DNA from: Pseudomonadota bacterium
GTDB lineage: Bacteria > Pseudomonadota > Alphaproteobacteria > Rhizobiales > Methylopilaceae
Length of the DNA stretch: 5,575 nucleotides
Assembly (NCBI GenBank): GCA_023389135.1
Contig: JAEWEX010000040.1
Location: forward strand, 1-5,575
Direction of reading: 5' to 3'
Shown: piece by piece, positions 1 to 4,416 of the stretch
Position numbering within the stretch: position 1 is the stretch's first letter
Layout of the letters: each line of letters begins with the position of its first letter
Made by a program: the position numbers and the translations under genes
The notes under the pieces: generated by a model
What the model saw: the letters and a program-made list of their open reading frames with translations, nothing else
What the model was told of the DNA's origin: nothing
The model's database searches: none

Positions 1-144
1 GCCGAGGAAGACCGCCGCGCCCGCGGGGTTGGCGCCCAGCACCCGGTCCCCCGCGGCAGACAGCGCGACCGCCGGCGCATCGCCGACAGCCAGCGCCGCC
101 AGCGCGGCGTCGTCGGCGAACGGATCGTGGGGGGCAGTCGTCAT
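1..144 (-). CDS. N-terminal fragment of a probable PAS-domain sensor protein (histidine kinase?)
   Basis: An open frame starts at an ATG at 144 and runs leftward out of the window; 48 residues are visible. After an acidic, alanine-rich start (MTTAPHDPFADDAALAAL), residues 31-48 (AGDRVLGANPAGAAVFLG) resemble the opening of a PAS domain, where a short strand is followed by an Asn-Pro-Ala type motif and a Gly. In alphaproteobacteria this kind of N-terminus is common in PAS-containing sensor histidine kinases, but no kinase residues are in view, so the enzyme class is inference. There is no clear Shine-Dalgarno sequence before the ATG. The gene diverges from the first phasin across a 182 bp spacer that holds an AT-rich patch. 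Other proteins with PAS domains are possible. Confidence 0.6.
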   Translation of the reverse strand, partial: MTTAPHDPFADDAALAALAVGDAPAVALSAAGDRVLGANPAGAAVFLG

Positions 145-326
145 CGGTGGCGTTTGCTCGGCGGCGGAGGCTGGCACAGGCGGCTGGTCAGGCCGCCGAT
201 CTCTGTTAACCTCTTATTAATCCAAGCGGCGTCCCCGGTCCACGCACGGCCGGGCATTGCCGCCGGAACTGTGCCAAGAGGGTAAACGGGGCAGGCGCGC
301 CCCGCATCTGGAGCGAGGAGGACATC

Positions 327-707
327 ATGGCCAGGAAGCCCGCCGGACCGGAGATCCCGGAGGCCGTCCGCGAGGCGGCCGAGCGCACCGTGGCGGAGGC
401 CCGCAAGGCCATGGACCGCATGATGGACGCCACGCGCGACGTGGTTGCCCGCACCGAGACCGCCTCGCGCACCATGGGCGACGAGACGGCCGCCGCGCGC
501 GACCGTGCGCTGGGCGCTGCAGAGGCAAGCATCGCGGCGGCCCTGGAACTCGCCGACCGCCTGGCGAAGTCTCGGACGCTGGAGGAGATCGCCGGCCACC
601 AGGCGGCGTTCGCGCGCTCCCAGATGGAACTCGCCGCCCGCCACGCCCGCGAGATGGGCGAGGCCGGGCTGCGCTTCGCCCAGGAGGCGATGAAGCCGCC
701 GCGGTGA
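327..707 (+). CDS. Phasin family protein (short paralogue, 126 aa)
   Basis: Phasins coat PHA storage granules in the cytoplasm and affect granule number and size. This 126-aa protein is almost entirely predicted amphipathic helix, rich in Ala, Arg and Glu, with no signal peptide or membrane segment. Two blocks match Phasin_2-type proteins: PEAVREAAERTVAEARKAMD (residues 11-30) and a stretch around residues 83-112 with Q92, R97, R108, M110 and E112. Both align without gaps to the next gene at a constant offset of 14 residues, so the two are paralogues. The copy lacks the longer N-terminal lead and the C-terminal 11 residues of its neighbour. The ATG is set by a strong AGGAGG at 316-321, five bases upstream. 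It is followed after 180 bp by the second phasin, which seems to have its own promoter. It could be a granule-associated accessory protein rather than the main phasin. Confidence 0.82.
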   Translation: MARKPAGPEIPEAVREAAERTVAEARKAMDRMMDATRDVVARTETASRTMGDETAAARDRALGAAEASIAAALELADRLAKSRTLEEIAGHQAAFARSQMELAARHAREMGEAGLRFAQEAMKPPR

Positions 708-735
708 GCCGCAGGCCGGCCCCGCCCTGATCCTC

Positions 736-769
736 TTGTGCATTGCAAGATTTATGTTGCAATGCACAA
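736..769. promoter_or_regulatory. Perfect 13+13 bp inverted repeat, putative PhaR-type operator
   Basis: TTGTGCATTGCAA (736-748) is repeated as its exact reverse complement TTGCAATGCACAA (757-769), separated by the 8-base spacer gatttatg. Each arm contains the near-palindrome TGCA-T-TGCA (or its complement), centred at 743 and 762. TGC-rich elements of this kind are the reported binding targets of PhaR, the PHA-sensing repressor of phasin genes studied in Paracoccus denitrificans and related alphaproteobacteria. The repeat sits about 120 bp before the second phasin and overlaps its likely promoter. It could also fold as a hairpin, but there is no T-tract after it and it precedes the promoter, so an operator is the better reading. 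Binding by PhaR is inferred; no phaR gene is in the window. Confidence 0.72.
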
Positions 770-784
770 TAAGCGCGCTATATG
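757..784 (+). promoter_or_regulatory. Probable sigma-70-type promoter of the second phasin
   Basis: TTGCAA at 757-762 could serve as a -35 element, followed by a 16-base gap and TATATG at 779-784 as a -10 element. This would start transcription near 791 and leave a leader of roughly 95 bases. An alternative pair sits wholly inside the inverted repeat: TTGCAA at 743-748 and CACAAT at 765-770, also 16 bases apart. In either case the right arm of the repeat covers a core promoter element, which suits repression by steric blocking. The region is an AT-richer island in very GC-rich DNA. Confidence 0.5.
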
Positions 785-887
785 AGTTTCCGGAGAGCGG
801 GACGACGCGTCTCCGCGAGCGCGCGCCATCGGCGGGACGCGCCGCCGTATCCCTGATGCCGCCGAACTGACGAGAGAGGATTTCTCC

Positions 888-1343
888 ATGGCAACGTCGA
901 AAGCTGCCCCGAAGACCTCCACCGTGACCGAGTTCCCGGCGCTTCCCAAGATCGAGGTGCCGGAGGCCGTTCGCGCGGTGGCCGAGAAGAGCGTGACCCA
1001 GGCGAAGGCCGCCTACGAGACCATGAAGACCAGCGCCGAAGAGGCGACCGACATGCTCGAGGAAGGCTTCGCCAAGGCCTCGAAGGGCTACACCGAGCTG
1101 GGCCAGAAGGCCATCGAGGCCGCCCGCGCCAACACCAACGCCATGTTCGACTTCGCTGCGGCGATGATGGGCGTGAAGTCGGTGAGCGAGGCGATCGAGC
1201 TGCAGTCGGCCCATGCCCGCCAGCAGTTCGACCTGGTGTCCGCGCAGTCGCGCGACATGGCCGAGACCGTCGGCTCCATCGCCGGCGACGTCTCCAGGCC
1301 CTATCAGGCCGTCGCCGCCAGGGGCTTCGCCTTCGGCAAGTGA
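888..1343 (+). CDS. Phasin family protein (PHA granule-associated, 151 aa)
   Basis: A typical-length alphaproteobacterial Phasin_2-type protein, expected to bind the surface of PHA granules in the cytoplasm. Residues 1-22 form a Lys/Thr/Pro-containing lead; VPEAVRAVAEKSVTQAKAAY (24-43) is the classic first helix of the family; the centre (45-95) is amphipathic helix with few charges near AMFDFAAAMMGV (85-96); and KSVSEAIELQSAHARQQFDL (97-116) is the second conserved block. The C-terminal segment contains a Pro-Tyr after Arg137 and ends Gly-Phe-Ala-Phe-Gly-Lys. There is no signal peptide. The ATG is supported by AGAGAGGA at 873-880, seven bases upstream. Its promoter overlaps a TGC-rich perfect inverted repeat, so it is probably repressed until PHA accumulates (inference from PhaR biology). 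Transcription probably ends at the hairpin near 1385-1407. This is the better candidate for the major phasin of the pair. Confidence 0.92.
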   Translation: MATSKAAPKTSTVTEFPALPKIEVPEAVRAVAEKSVTQAKAAYETMKTSAEEATDMLEEGFAKASKGYTELGQKAIEAARANTNAMFDFAAAMMGVKSVSEAIELQSAHARQQFDLVSAQSRDMAETVGSIAGDVSRPYQAVAARGFAFGK

Positions 1344-1384
1344 CCGACCCACTGCGGCCGCGCTTTCGGCGCAGGCCCGGAGAC

Positions 1385-1418
1385 CGGCCCGGCCCCAAGC
1401 CGGGCCGTTCGCGTTTCG
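1385..1418 (+). terminator. GC-rich hairpin terminator after the second phasin
   Basis: CGGCCCGGC (1385-1393) and GCCGGGCCG (1399-1407) form a perfect 9-bp stem with a 5-base loop (cccaa). It is followed by ttcgcgtttcg, a weak T-containing tail of the kind seen after terminators in GC-rich alphaproteobacteria. It lies about 40 bases past the phasin stop codon and before the tRNA promoter, the expected place for a terminator separating the two units. Confidence 0.65.
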
Positions 1419-1439
1419 GCCCCCGTCGGCACACCGGCC

Positions 1440-1468
1440 TTGCCGCGACGGCGGATTTCGACTAGGAC
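1440..1468 (+). promoter_or_regulatory. Probable promoter of tRNA-His
   Basis: TTGCCG at 1440-1445 and TAGGAC at 1463-1468 are separated by 17 bases, the optimal sigma-70 spacing. The predicted start, near 1475, lies about eight bases before the mature tRNA 5' end. The match to consensus is partial (TTG and TA-), but the position relative to the phasin terminator and the tRNA is right. I infer that the tRNA is transcribed on its own. Confidence 0.45.
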
Positions 1469-1482
1469 GATCCCGCTTCCGG

Positions 1483-1559
1483 GCCGCCGTAGCTCAGTTG
1501 GTTAGAGCGCCAGATTGTGGATCTGGAGGTCCCCCGTTCAAGCCGGGGCGGCGGTACCA
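1483..1559 (+). tRNA. tRNA-His (anticodon GTG)
   Basis: A complete cloverleaf can be folded by eye. The acceptor stem GCCGCCG (1483-1489) pairs with CGGCGGT (1549-1555). The D-arm is GCTC/GAGC with a 9-base loop containing GG. The anticodon stem CCAGA/TCTGG has the loop TTGTGGA, with anticodon GTG at 1517-1519 reading His CAC/CAU. The variable loop is five bases, and the T-arm CCCCG/CGGGG has the loop TTCAAGC. The 3' CCA is encoded (1557-1559). The first acceptor pair is G1:U72 and the discriminator base is A (1556), not the usual tRNA-His C73 that pairs with an extra G at position -1. This matches the altered identity set described for a group of alphaproteobacteria, where histidyl-tRNA synthetase reads G1:U72, A73 and the anticodon. 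Confidence 0.97.
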
Positions 1560-1637
1560 AGAAGCCACCGGGGCTCCGGCCTCGACATCCGCTCATCCAG
1601 TGACGTTCCCCGGGCTCGCGCCGCGTCTGCTGAATCC

Positions 1638-1669
1638 TTGCTGCGCTGCGTTGCAACAACGGGTATGAC
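1638..1669 (+). promoter_or_regulatory. TGC-rich element and possible promoter before the 58-aa gene
   Basis: TTGCTGCGCTGCGTTGCAAC starts at 1638 and carries four TGC units in a row; it ends in the palindrome GTTGCAAC (1650-1657). A possible -10 hexamer TATGAC lies at 1664-1669, with only a poor -35 (ctgcgc, 1641-1646) in register. It resembles in composition, but not in symmetry, the TGC-rich palindrome before the second phasin. It could be a PhaR-type site or a coincidence of GC-rich spacer sequence. Confidence 0.28.
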
Positions 1670-1722
1670 ACGCGCACCGCTCATGCCGTCGGTGGCGATC
1701 CCGGAGCGGCGCGAAGAGGATC

Positions 1723-1899
1723 ATGTCCATTATCGAGAACGAGAAGCTGGTGGCGCTGCGGGACCGGCTGCAGGCCGCGCTCCACGAACTGGTCGCCCAG
1801 GCCGCCAATGCCGACGCCATGCCGGGCGACAAGGCCCTGCGCAAGATCGCCGATATCGAGATGGCGATCGGGGCGGTGGAGGCGATGCTGGAGCGCTAG
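1723..1899 (+). CDS. Small helical protein of unknown function (58 aa)
   Basis: An ATG at 1723 opens a 58-codon frame ending in TAG. It begins MSIIENEKLVALRDRLQAAL and ends AIGAVEAMLER. Purine-rich AAGAGGA (1714-1720) just before the start is a plausible, rather close Shine-Dalgarno sequence. Third codon positions are strongly G/C, as in neighbouring genes. The protein has no signal peptide, Cys or aromatic residues. It looks like two amphipathic helices (about residues 4-28 and 37-57) joined by a turn at Met-Pro-Gly-Asp (33-36), consistent with a small antiparallel coiled coil. I do not recognise the family. It follows tRNA-His by 163 bp and converges with the DUF6894-type gene 37 bp downstream. 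An adaptor or granule-associated role is possible but unsupported. Confidence 0.68.
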   Translation: MSIIENEKLVALRDRLQAALHELVAQAANADAMPGDKALRKIADIEMAIGAVEAMLER

Positions 1900-1936
1900 C
1901 CACCCGCACCGGGCGCCGGCGTGCGTCGCGGAAGGA

Positions 1937-2170
1937 TCAGGCGCCTTCCCGGATCGTCACCTCGACGGTCAGCAGGCTGCGGCCGTCGGCGTCGAGCACC
2001 TCAATGCCGGTCCTGCCGCCCGGACGTCTGCGCCCGCTGCGGTCGAGCAGCACTTCTCCGCAGGCGCGCACCGCCTCCTCGCGGGCGAGGTCGAGCGACG
2101 GCAGATCGAGGATGATGGGCTCCTCGCCGGTGCCCTCCGGCTCGAGCGCGCGAAACCGATAGACCGCCAT
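1937..2170 (-). CDS. DUF6894-type small protein (77 aa)
   Basis: The frame starts at the ATG at 2170, chosen because AAGGAG (2179-2184 on the opposite strand) lies eight bases upstream; the frame stays open further upstream without comparable support. The 77-aa product starts MAVYRFRA, continues with an acidic Leu-Asp-Leu-Pro-Ser-Leu segment, then AREEAVRACGEVLLD (29-43), and finishes with a strand pair IEVLDADGRSLLTVEVT (56-72). This strand-helix-two-strand pattern, with a conserved Ala-Ala/Cys-Gly-Glu helix and an Asp-x-x-Gly-Arg-x-Leu turn, matches the DUF6894 family, common in rhizobia and other alphaproteobacteria. Its function is not known. Family members usually have a C-terminal Trp or Phe-rich strand that is less obvious here, so the family call is probable rather than certain. 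It diverges from the 119-aa gene. Confidence 0.78.
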   Translation of the reverse strand: MAVYRFRALEPEGTGEEPIILDLPSLDLAREEAVRACGEVLLDRSGRRRPGGRTGIEVLDADGRSLLTVEVTIREGA

Positions 2171-2372
2171 TTCAGGATCTCCTTCGATCACCGAAGCCCG
2201 GCTCGCCGGGTATGTTCCCGGCGGCGGTGCTTTCCGCGCCGCCTCGCGCGCCGTGGCCGGATCGCCGAAACCGTTCGGCCCAACATATGTAAGTGACCCG
2301 CCCTGGCCATGGCCGGTAGCTACATGCCGAAGCCGGGCAAACCGGAATTCCACGACCGCGGGGAGCGACGCC
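2171..2372. promoter_or_regulatory. Divergent spacer with ACATATGT palindrome
   Basis: This 202 bp spacer separates the leftward DUF6894-type gene from the rightward 119-aa gene and must hold at least one promoter for each if both are transcribed independently. The clearest structure is the palindrome ACATATGT at 2283-2290, an AT-rich spot in GC-rich DNA, with GGCCATGGCC at 2305-2314. TATGTA (2286-2291) could act as a rightward -10, but no convincing -35 accompanies it. On the leftward strand TTGCCC and TACCGG are spaced 17 bases apart. None of these is strong. Confidence 0.3.
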
Positions 2373-2732
2373 GTGCAGGCACCATCGGCCAGGGAGCGCT
2401 TGACCGCGCTCAGGGAAGCCATCGTCACCGCCGACCGCGTGACCGCCCCCGCCATTCTGCCGACGACGCTGAAATGGGCCTGCCACGCCGCGCGGGCCCA
2501 GAGCGGCCCGTCGGCCTCGCTCGAACAGGCGATGAAGGATCTGGAGCACGATGTGAGGCAGCTGGCCGACTGCTCCTGGCCGGCGGAAGGCGGCCTGGAT
2601 GCCGGCGTGAGCCTGCTGCGGTCGGTGGCGCTCGCCACGCTGGCGCGGGTCGAGCAGCTGCTGTTCGATTGCCGCGCCCCTACTGCAGGCGACGGGGCCG
2701 TCGCGCCTGCGGACGGCGGCGCCCGCGGCTAG
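2373..2732 (+). CDS. Hypothetical helical protein (119 aa)
   Basis: I chose the GTG at 2373 because GGGGAG (2360-2365) lies seven bases upstream and because the protein becomes well composed from this point; an ATG at 2253 in the same frame would add 40 residues rich in Pro and Trp that look non-coding. The product is cytoplasmic and mostly helical: residues 6-22 (ARERLTALREAIVTADR), a segment around TLKWACHAARA (33-43), an amphipathic helix SLEQAMKDLEHDVRQLADC (50-68) and a hydrophobic helix around VSLLRSVALATLARVEQLLF (79-98). The last 20 residues are Ala/Gly/Pro-rich and probably disordered. Three Cys (37, 68, 100) do not form a recognisable metal motif. Codon third positions are strongly G/C. 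No family is recognised. It converges on the Crp/Fnr-type gene, with 31 bp between stops. Confidence 0.68.
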   Translation: MQAPSARERLTALREAIVTADRVTAPAILPTTLKWACHAARAQSGPSASLEQAMKDLEHDVRQLADCSWPAEGGLDAGVSLLRSVALATLARVEQLLFDCRAPTAGDGAVAPADGGARG

Positions 2733-2753
2733 GCTCCGGCCCGTTCGGACGGT

Positions 2754-2772
2754 CCGCGCGCTCTCAGCGCGG
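2754..2772. terminator. Possible bidirectional hairpin between convergent genes
   Basis: CCGCGC (2754-2759) and GCGCGG (2767-2772) can form a 6-bp stem with a 7-base loop. It overlaps the stop codon of the Crp/Fnr-type gene and lies 22 bases after the stop of the 119-aa gene. A second small stem, CCGT/ACGG around 2741-2752, sits beside it. Neither has a T-tract, so this is a weak call based mainly on position between convergent genes. Confidence 0.28.
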
Positions 2773-3492
2773 CTCGCGGGTCAGGCTCAGATAGGTCGGG
2801 TCGAAATCCGCGAACTCGAACAGCCCGTCGACATCGTGGATCCTGACGCTGCGGCTCTGCCAGGTGATCAGCCCCGTGGCCCGCAGTTTCTGCACCGTGC
2901 GGTTGGTGTGCACCGTGGACAGCCCCAGCATGTCGGCCAGCTGCTCCTGCGTGAAGGGGAAGTCGTAGGCGTCGCCAGAAACGGCGCCCACGATCTGCAG
3001 GCGCACATACAGGTCGCAGATGATCTGCGCCAGGTGCGCGACGGGCTGCCGGCGGCCGAGGCAGACGATCCAGTTGCGCTGGATGGCGCCGTCGATGGCC
3101 GTCATCGCGAACAGCAGCCGGCCCAGATGCGGCCATTGCGCCGCCAGCTCGCGCCGGGCCTGGTGCGGAACGAACGCCACCCGGCAGTCCGTGAGGGCGG
3201 ATATCGAGTGGTCCAGCACCCTCAGCAGCAGGCCGTGCAGGTCGATGAAATCGCCGCGCACATGCAGCGCCGAGATCTGCCGGCCGCCGCTGCGCACCAC
3301 CGCCGATCGCGCGGCATAGCCATCGAGCAGCAGGCAGCTCTCCGACGGTCGCGAATGATCGGGGATGATCACGGAGCCCGCGGCGACGCCCGCCTCCCGC
3401 CAAGACAGGCTCCAAAGCGCGCCGAGCTCACCGGGTGACAGCGTGTCGCGTCGCTGCAGCGTCTGGATGAGCGGTTGCGCCGGTCCGGTCAC
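2764..3492 (-). CDS. Crp/Fnr family transcriptional regulator
   Basis: A 242-aa protein with the two-domain Crp/Fnr layout. Residues 20-115 form a cyclic-nucleotide-binding-type beta roll, including the turn LLLDGYAARSAVVRSGGRQI (54-73) and the Gly-Asp-Phe-Ile-Asp-Leu-His segment (80-86). A long dimerisation helix spans about 118-168. The HTH_Crp-type domain contains FPFTQEQLADMLGLSTVHTN (178-197) and the recognition helix around 192-204, followed by the wing TGLITWQSRSVRIHD. There is no Cys cluster near the N-terminus, so it is not an Fe-S oxygen sensor like FNR. The beta roll lacks the usual Arg-Ser/Thr cAMP-phosphate motif, so its ligand is unknown. The GTG start at 3492 is supported by AGGAGG four bases upstream. 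Proteins like this are numerous in alphaproteobacteria, often with unknown targets. It lies downstream of the J-domain gene on the same strand, 111 bp apart, probably with its own promoter. Confidence 0.93.
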   Translation of the reverse strand: MTGPAQPLIQTLQRRDTLSPGELGALWSLSWREAGVAAGSVIIPDHSRPSESCLLLDGYAARSAVVRSGGRQISALHVRGDFIDLHGLLLRVLDHSISALTDCRVAFVPHQARRELAAQWPHLGRLLFAMTAIDGAIQRNWIVCLGRRQPVAHLAQIICDLYVRLQIVGAVSGDAYDFPFTQEQLADMLGLSTVHTNRTVQKLRATGLITWQSRSVRIHDVDGLFEFADFDPTYLSLTREPR

Positions 3493-3548
3493 TGATCCTC
3501 CTGACTGGTGGCCTAATCGGGCAGGGATCGAATTGTTCCGGAGGCATG

Positions 3549-3591
3549 GCGGGCCTCGCCCGCAGCGACACGGATCGACCGCCGCCGATCC
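3549..3591 (-). terminator. Hairpin pair downstream of the J-domain gene
   Basis: Two stems lie between the stop of the J-domain gene and the Crp/Fnr-type start. GGATCG (3572-3577) pairs with CGATCC (3586-3591) over an 8-base loop. GCGGGC (3549-3554) pairs with GCCCGC (3558-3563) over a 3-base loop. Neither is followed by a T-tract in the leftward direction, so efficient intrinsic termination is doubtful. They may attenuate read-through from the J-domain gene into the regulator. Confidence 0.3.
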
Positions 3592-3603
3592 TCTGCCGGC
3601 GCG

Positions 3604-4263
3604 TCAGGTCGGCGACGACAGCGTTTCCTGAAGCCGGAGCGCCTCCGCGGCGGGCTCGTCGGTGTCGCCCGCCACCGCATAGGCATAGCCGTCCAGCATG
3701 CCCTGCGCCCGCTCCGCACCCGCGATCTTCTCCTCGGCTTCGCGAATGGCGGTGGAGATGGTGTCGATGCGGGCGCGCAGCATTCCGCCGAGGATGTCGT
3801 TGCCCGGGCGCCGGCCGAGCCGGTTCAGGTGCCGGTGTATGCGCACGCGGTGCCGCTCCATCTCGCGGATGTAGAGCCGGGCCTGCCGGATTTCCGCGCC
3901 GAGCTGGCCGCGAAGCCCCGCGACGGGATCGAAGGTGCCGGGCTCGCGTTCGTCGAGCACCATGTCGTTGACCAGCTTCTCCAGCATGATGAGCCCGCGC
4001 AGCTCGGCGGGGTCCGCAAGCTTTGGATCGTAGCCCGTGTCGTCGAACGCCTTGCGGCGCACCGGGTCGCACAGCAGCTCGTAGGCGGCGGCCACGCGGC
4101 CGAACGCATCGGGGTCGCCACCCGAATCGGGATGGGTCTCCTTTGCCTGGCGCCGGAACGCTGCCTTGATCGCCTCGCCATCGGCTTCCCGGGCGATCTT
4201 CAGGATGTCATAGGGATCGAACACCGTGGGTCCCGCGCCGAACTCGTGCTGCGCCGCAAGCAT
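3604..4263 (-). CDS. J-domain (DnaJ-like) co-chaperone with C-terminal coiled coil
   Basis: A 219-aa protein with an N-terminal J domain (about residues 17-77): DPYDILKI at the start of helix I, the basic helix II EAIKAAFRRQAKETHPDSGG (30-49) carrying the essential His-Pro-Asp at 44-46, and AYELLCDPVRRKAFDDTGYD in helices III-IV. J domains stimulate the ATPase of Hsp70 (DnaK). There is no Gly/Phe-rich linker or zinc finger, so this is a class C J-protein. Residues 115-195 are a charged coiled coil ending MLRARIDTISTAIREAEEKI (161-180) and a Leu-Asp-Gly-Tyr-Ala-Tyr segment. This layout is shared by a family of small bacterial J-proteins of unknown client. The start is uncertain: the ATG at 4263 has no clear Shine-Dalgarno, while a GTG at 4224 gives VFDPYDIL with a weak GGGA ahead. 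The reading frame stays open far upstream, but that part is antisense to the oxidoreductase and not part of this gene. Confidence 0.93.
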   Translation of the reverse strand: MLAAQHEFGAGPTVFDPYDILKIAREADGEAIKAAFRRQAKETHPDSGGDPDAFGRVAAAYELLCDPVRRKAFDDTGYDPKLADPAELRGLIMLEKLVNDMVLDEREPGTFDPVAGLRGQLGAEIRQARLYIREMERHRVRIHRHLNRLGRRPGNDILGGMLRARIDTISTAIREAEEKIAGAERAQGMLDGYAYAVAGDTDEPAAEALRLQETLSSPT

Positions 4264-4416
4264 ACCGGCCGCGCGCCGGCCTCGACAGCCCAAATGCCGG
4301 CGCCGCCGCCGCGGGCTTGAGTCGACCGCGTCCCGCGGCGAAGCTGGCGCAGCCGCGGCGCTCCGCGCGAAGCGGCCGGCGCTGTCGCGGGATCTGTCCG
4401 GCAGGAGTTTGCGGAA

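Noticed and set aside
736..769. Reading the inverted repeat as a terminator of the first phasin
   Set aside because: The stem is AT-containing with no following T-tract and overlaps good promoter hexamers for the next gene, so an operator fits better.
141..1352. A 403-codon leftward open frame across both phasin genes
   Set aside because: It is antisense to two well-supported phasins and has a Gly/Arg/His-rich composition typical of shadow frames in GC-rich DNA.
1481..1482. G residues just before the tRNA as an encoded G-1 of tRNA-His
   Set aside because: The discriminator is A, so a G-1:C73 pair cannot form. The GG is more simply leader sequence.
2253..2372. Upstream ATG start for the 119-aa protein
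   Set aside because: The extra 40 residues are Pro/Trp/Ser-rich and unlike the rest. The GTG at 2373 has a better ribosome binding site.
2171..2638. N-terminal extension of the DUF6894-type gene (total 233 codons)
   Set aside because: The internal ATG at 2170 has a strong AAGGAG, the product then has the usual family length, and the extension is antisense to the 119-aa gene.
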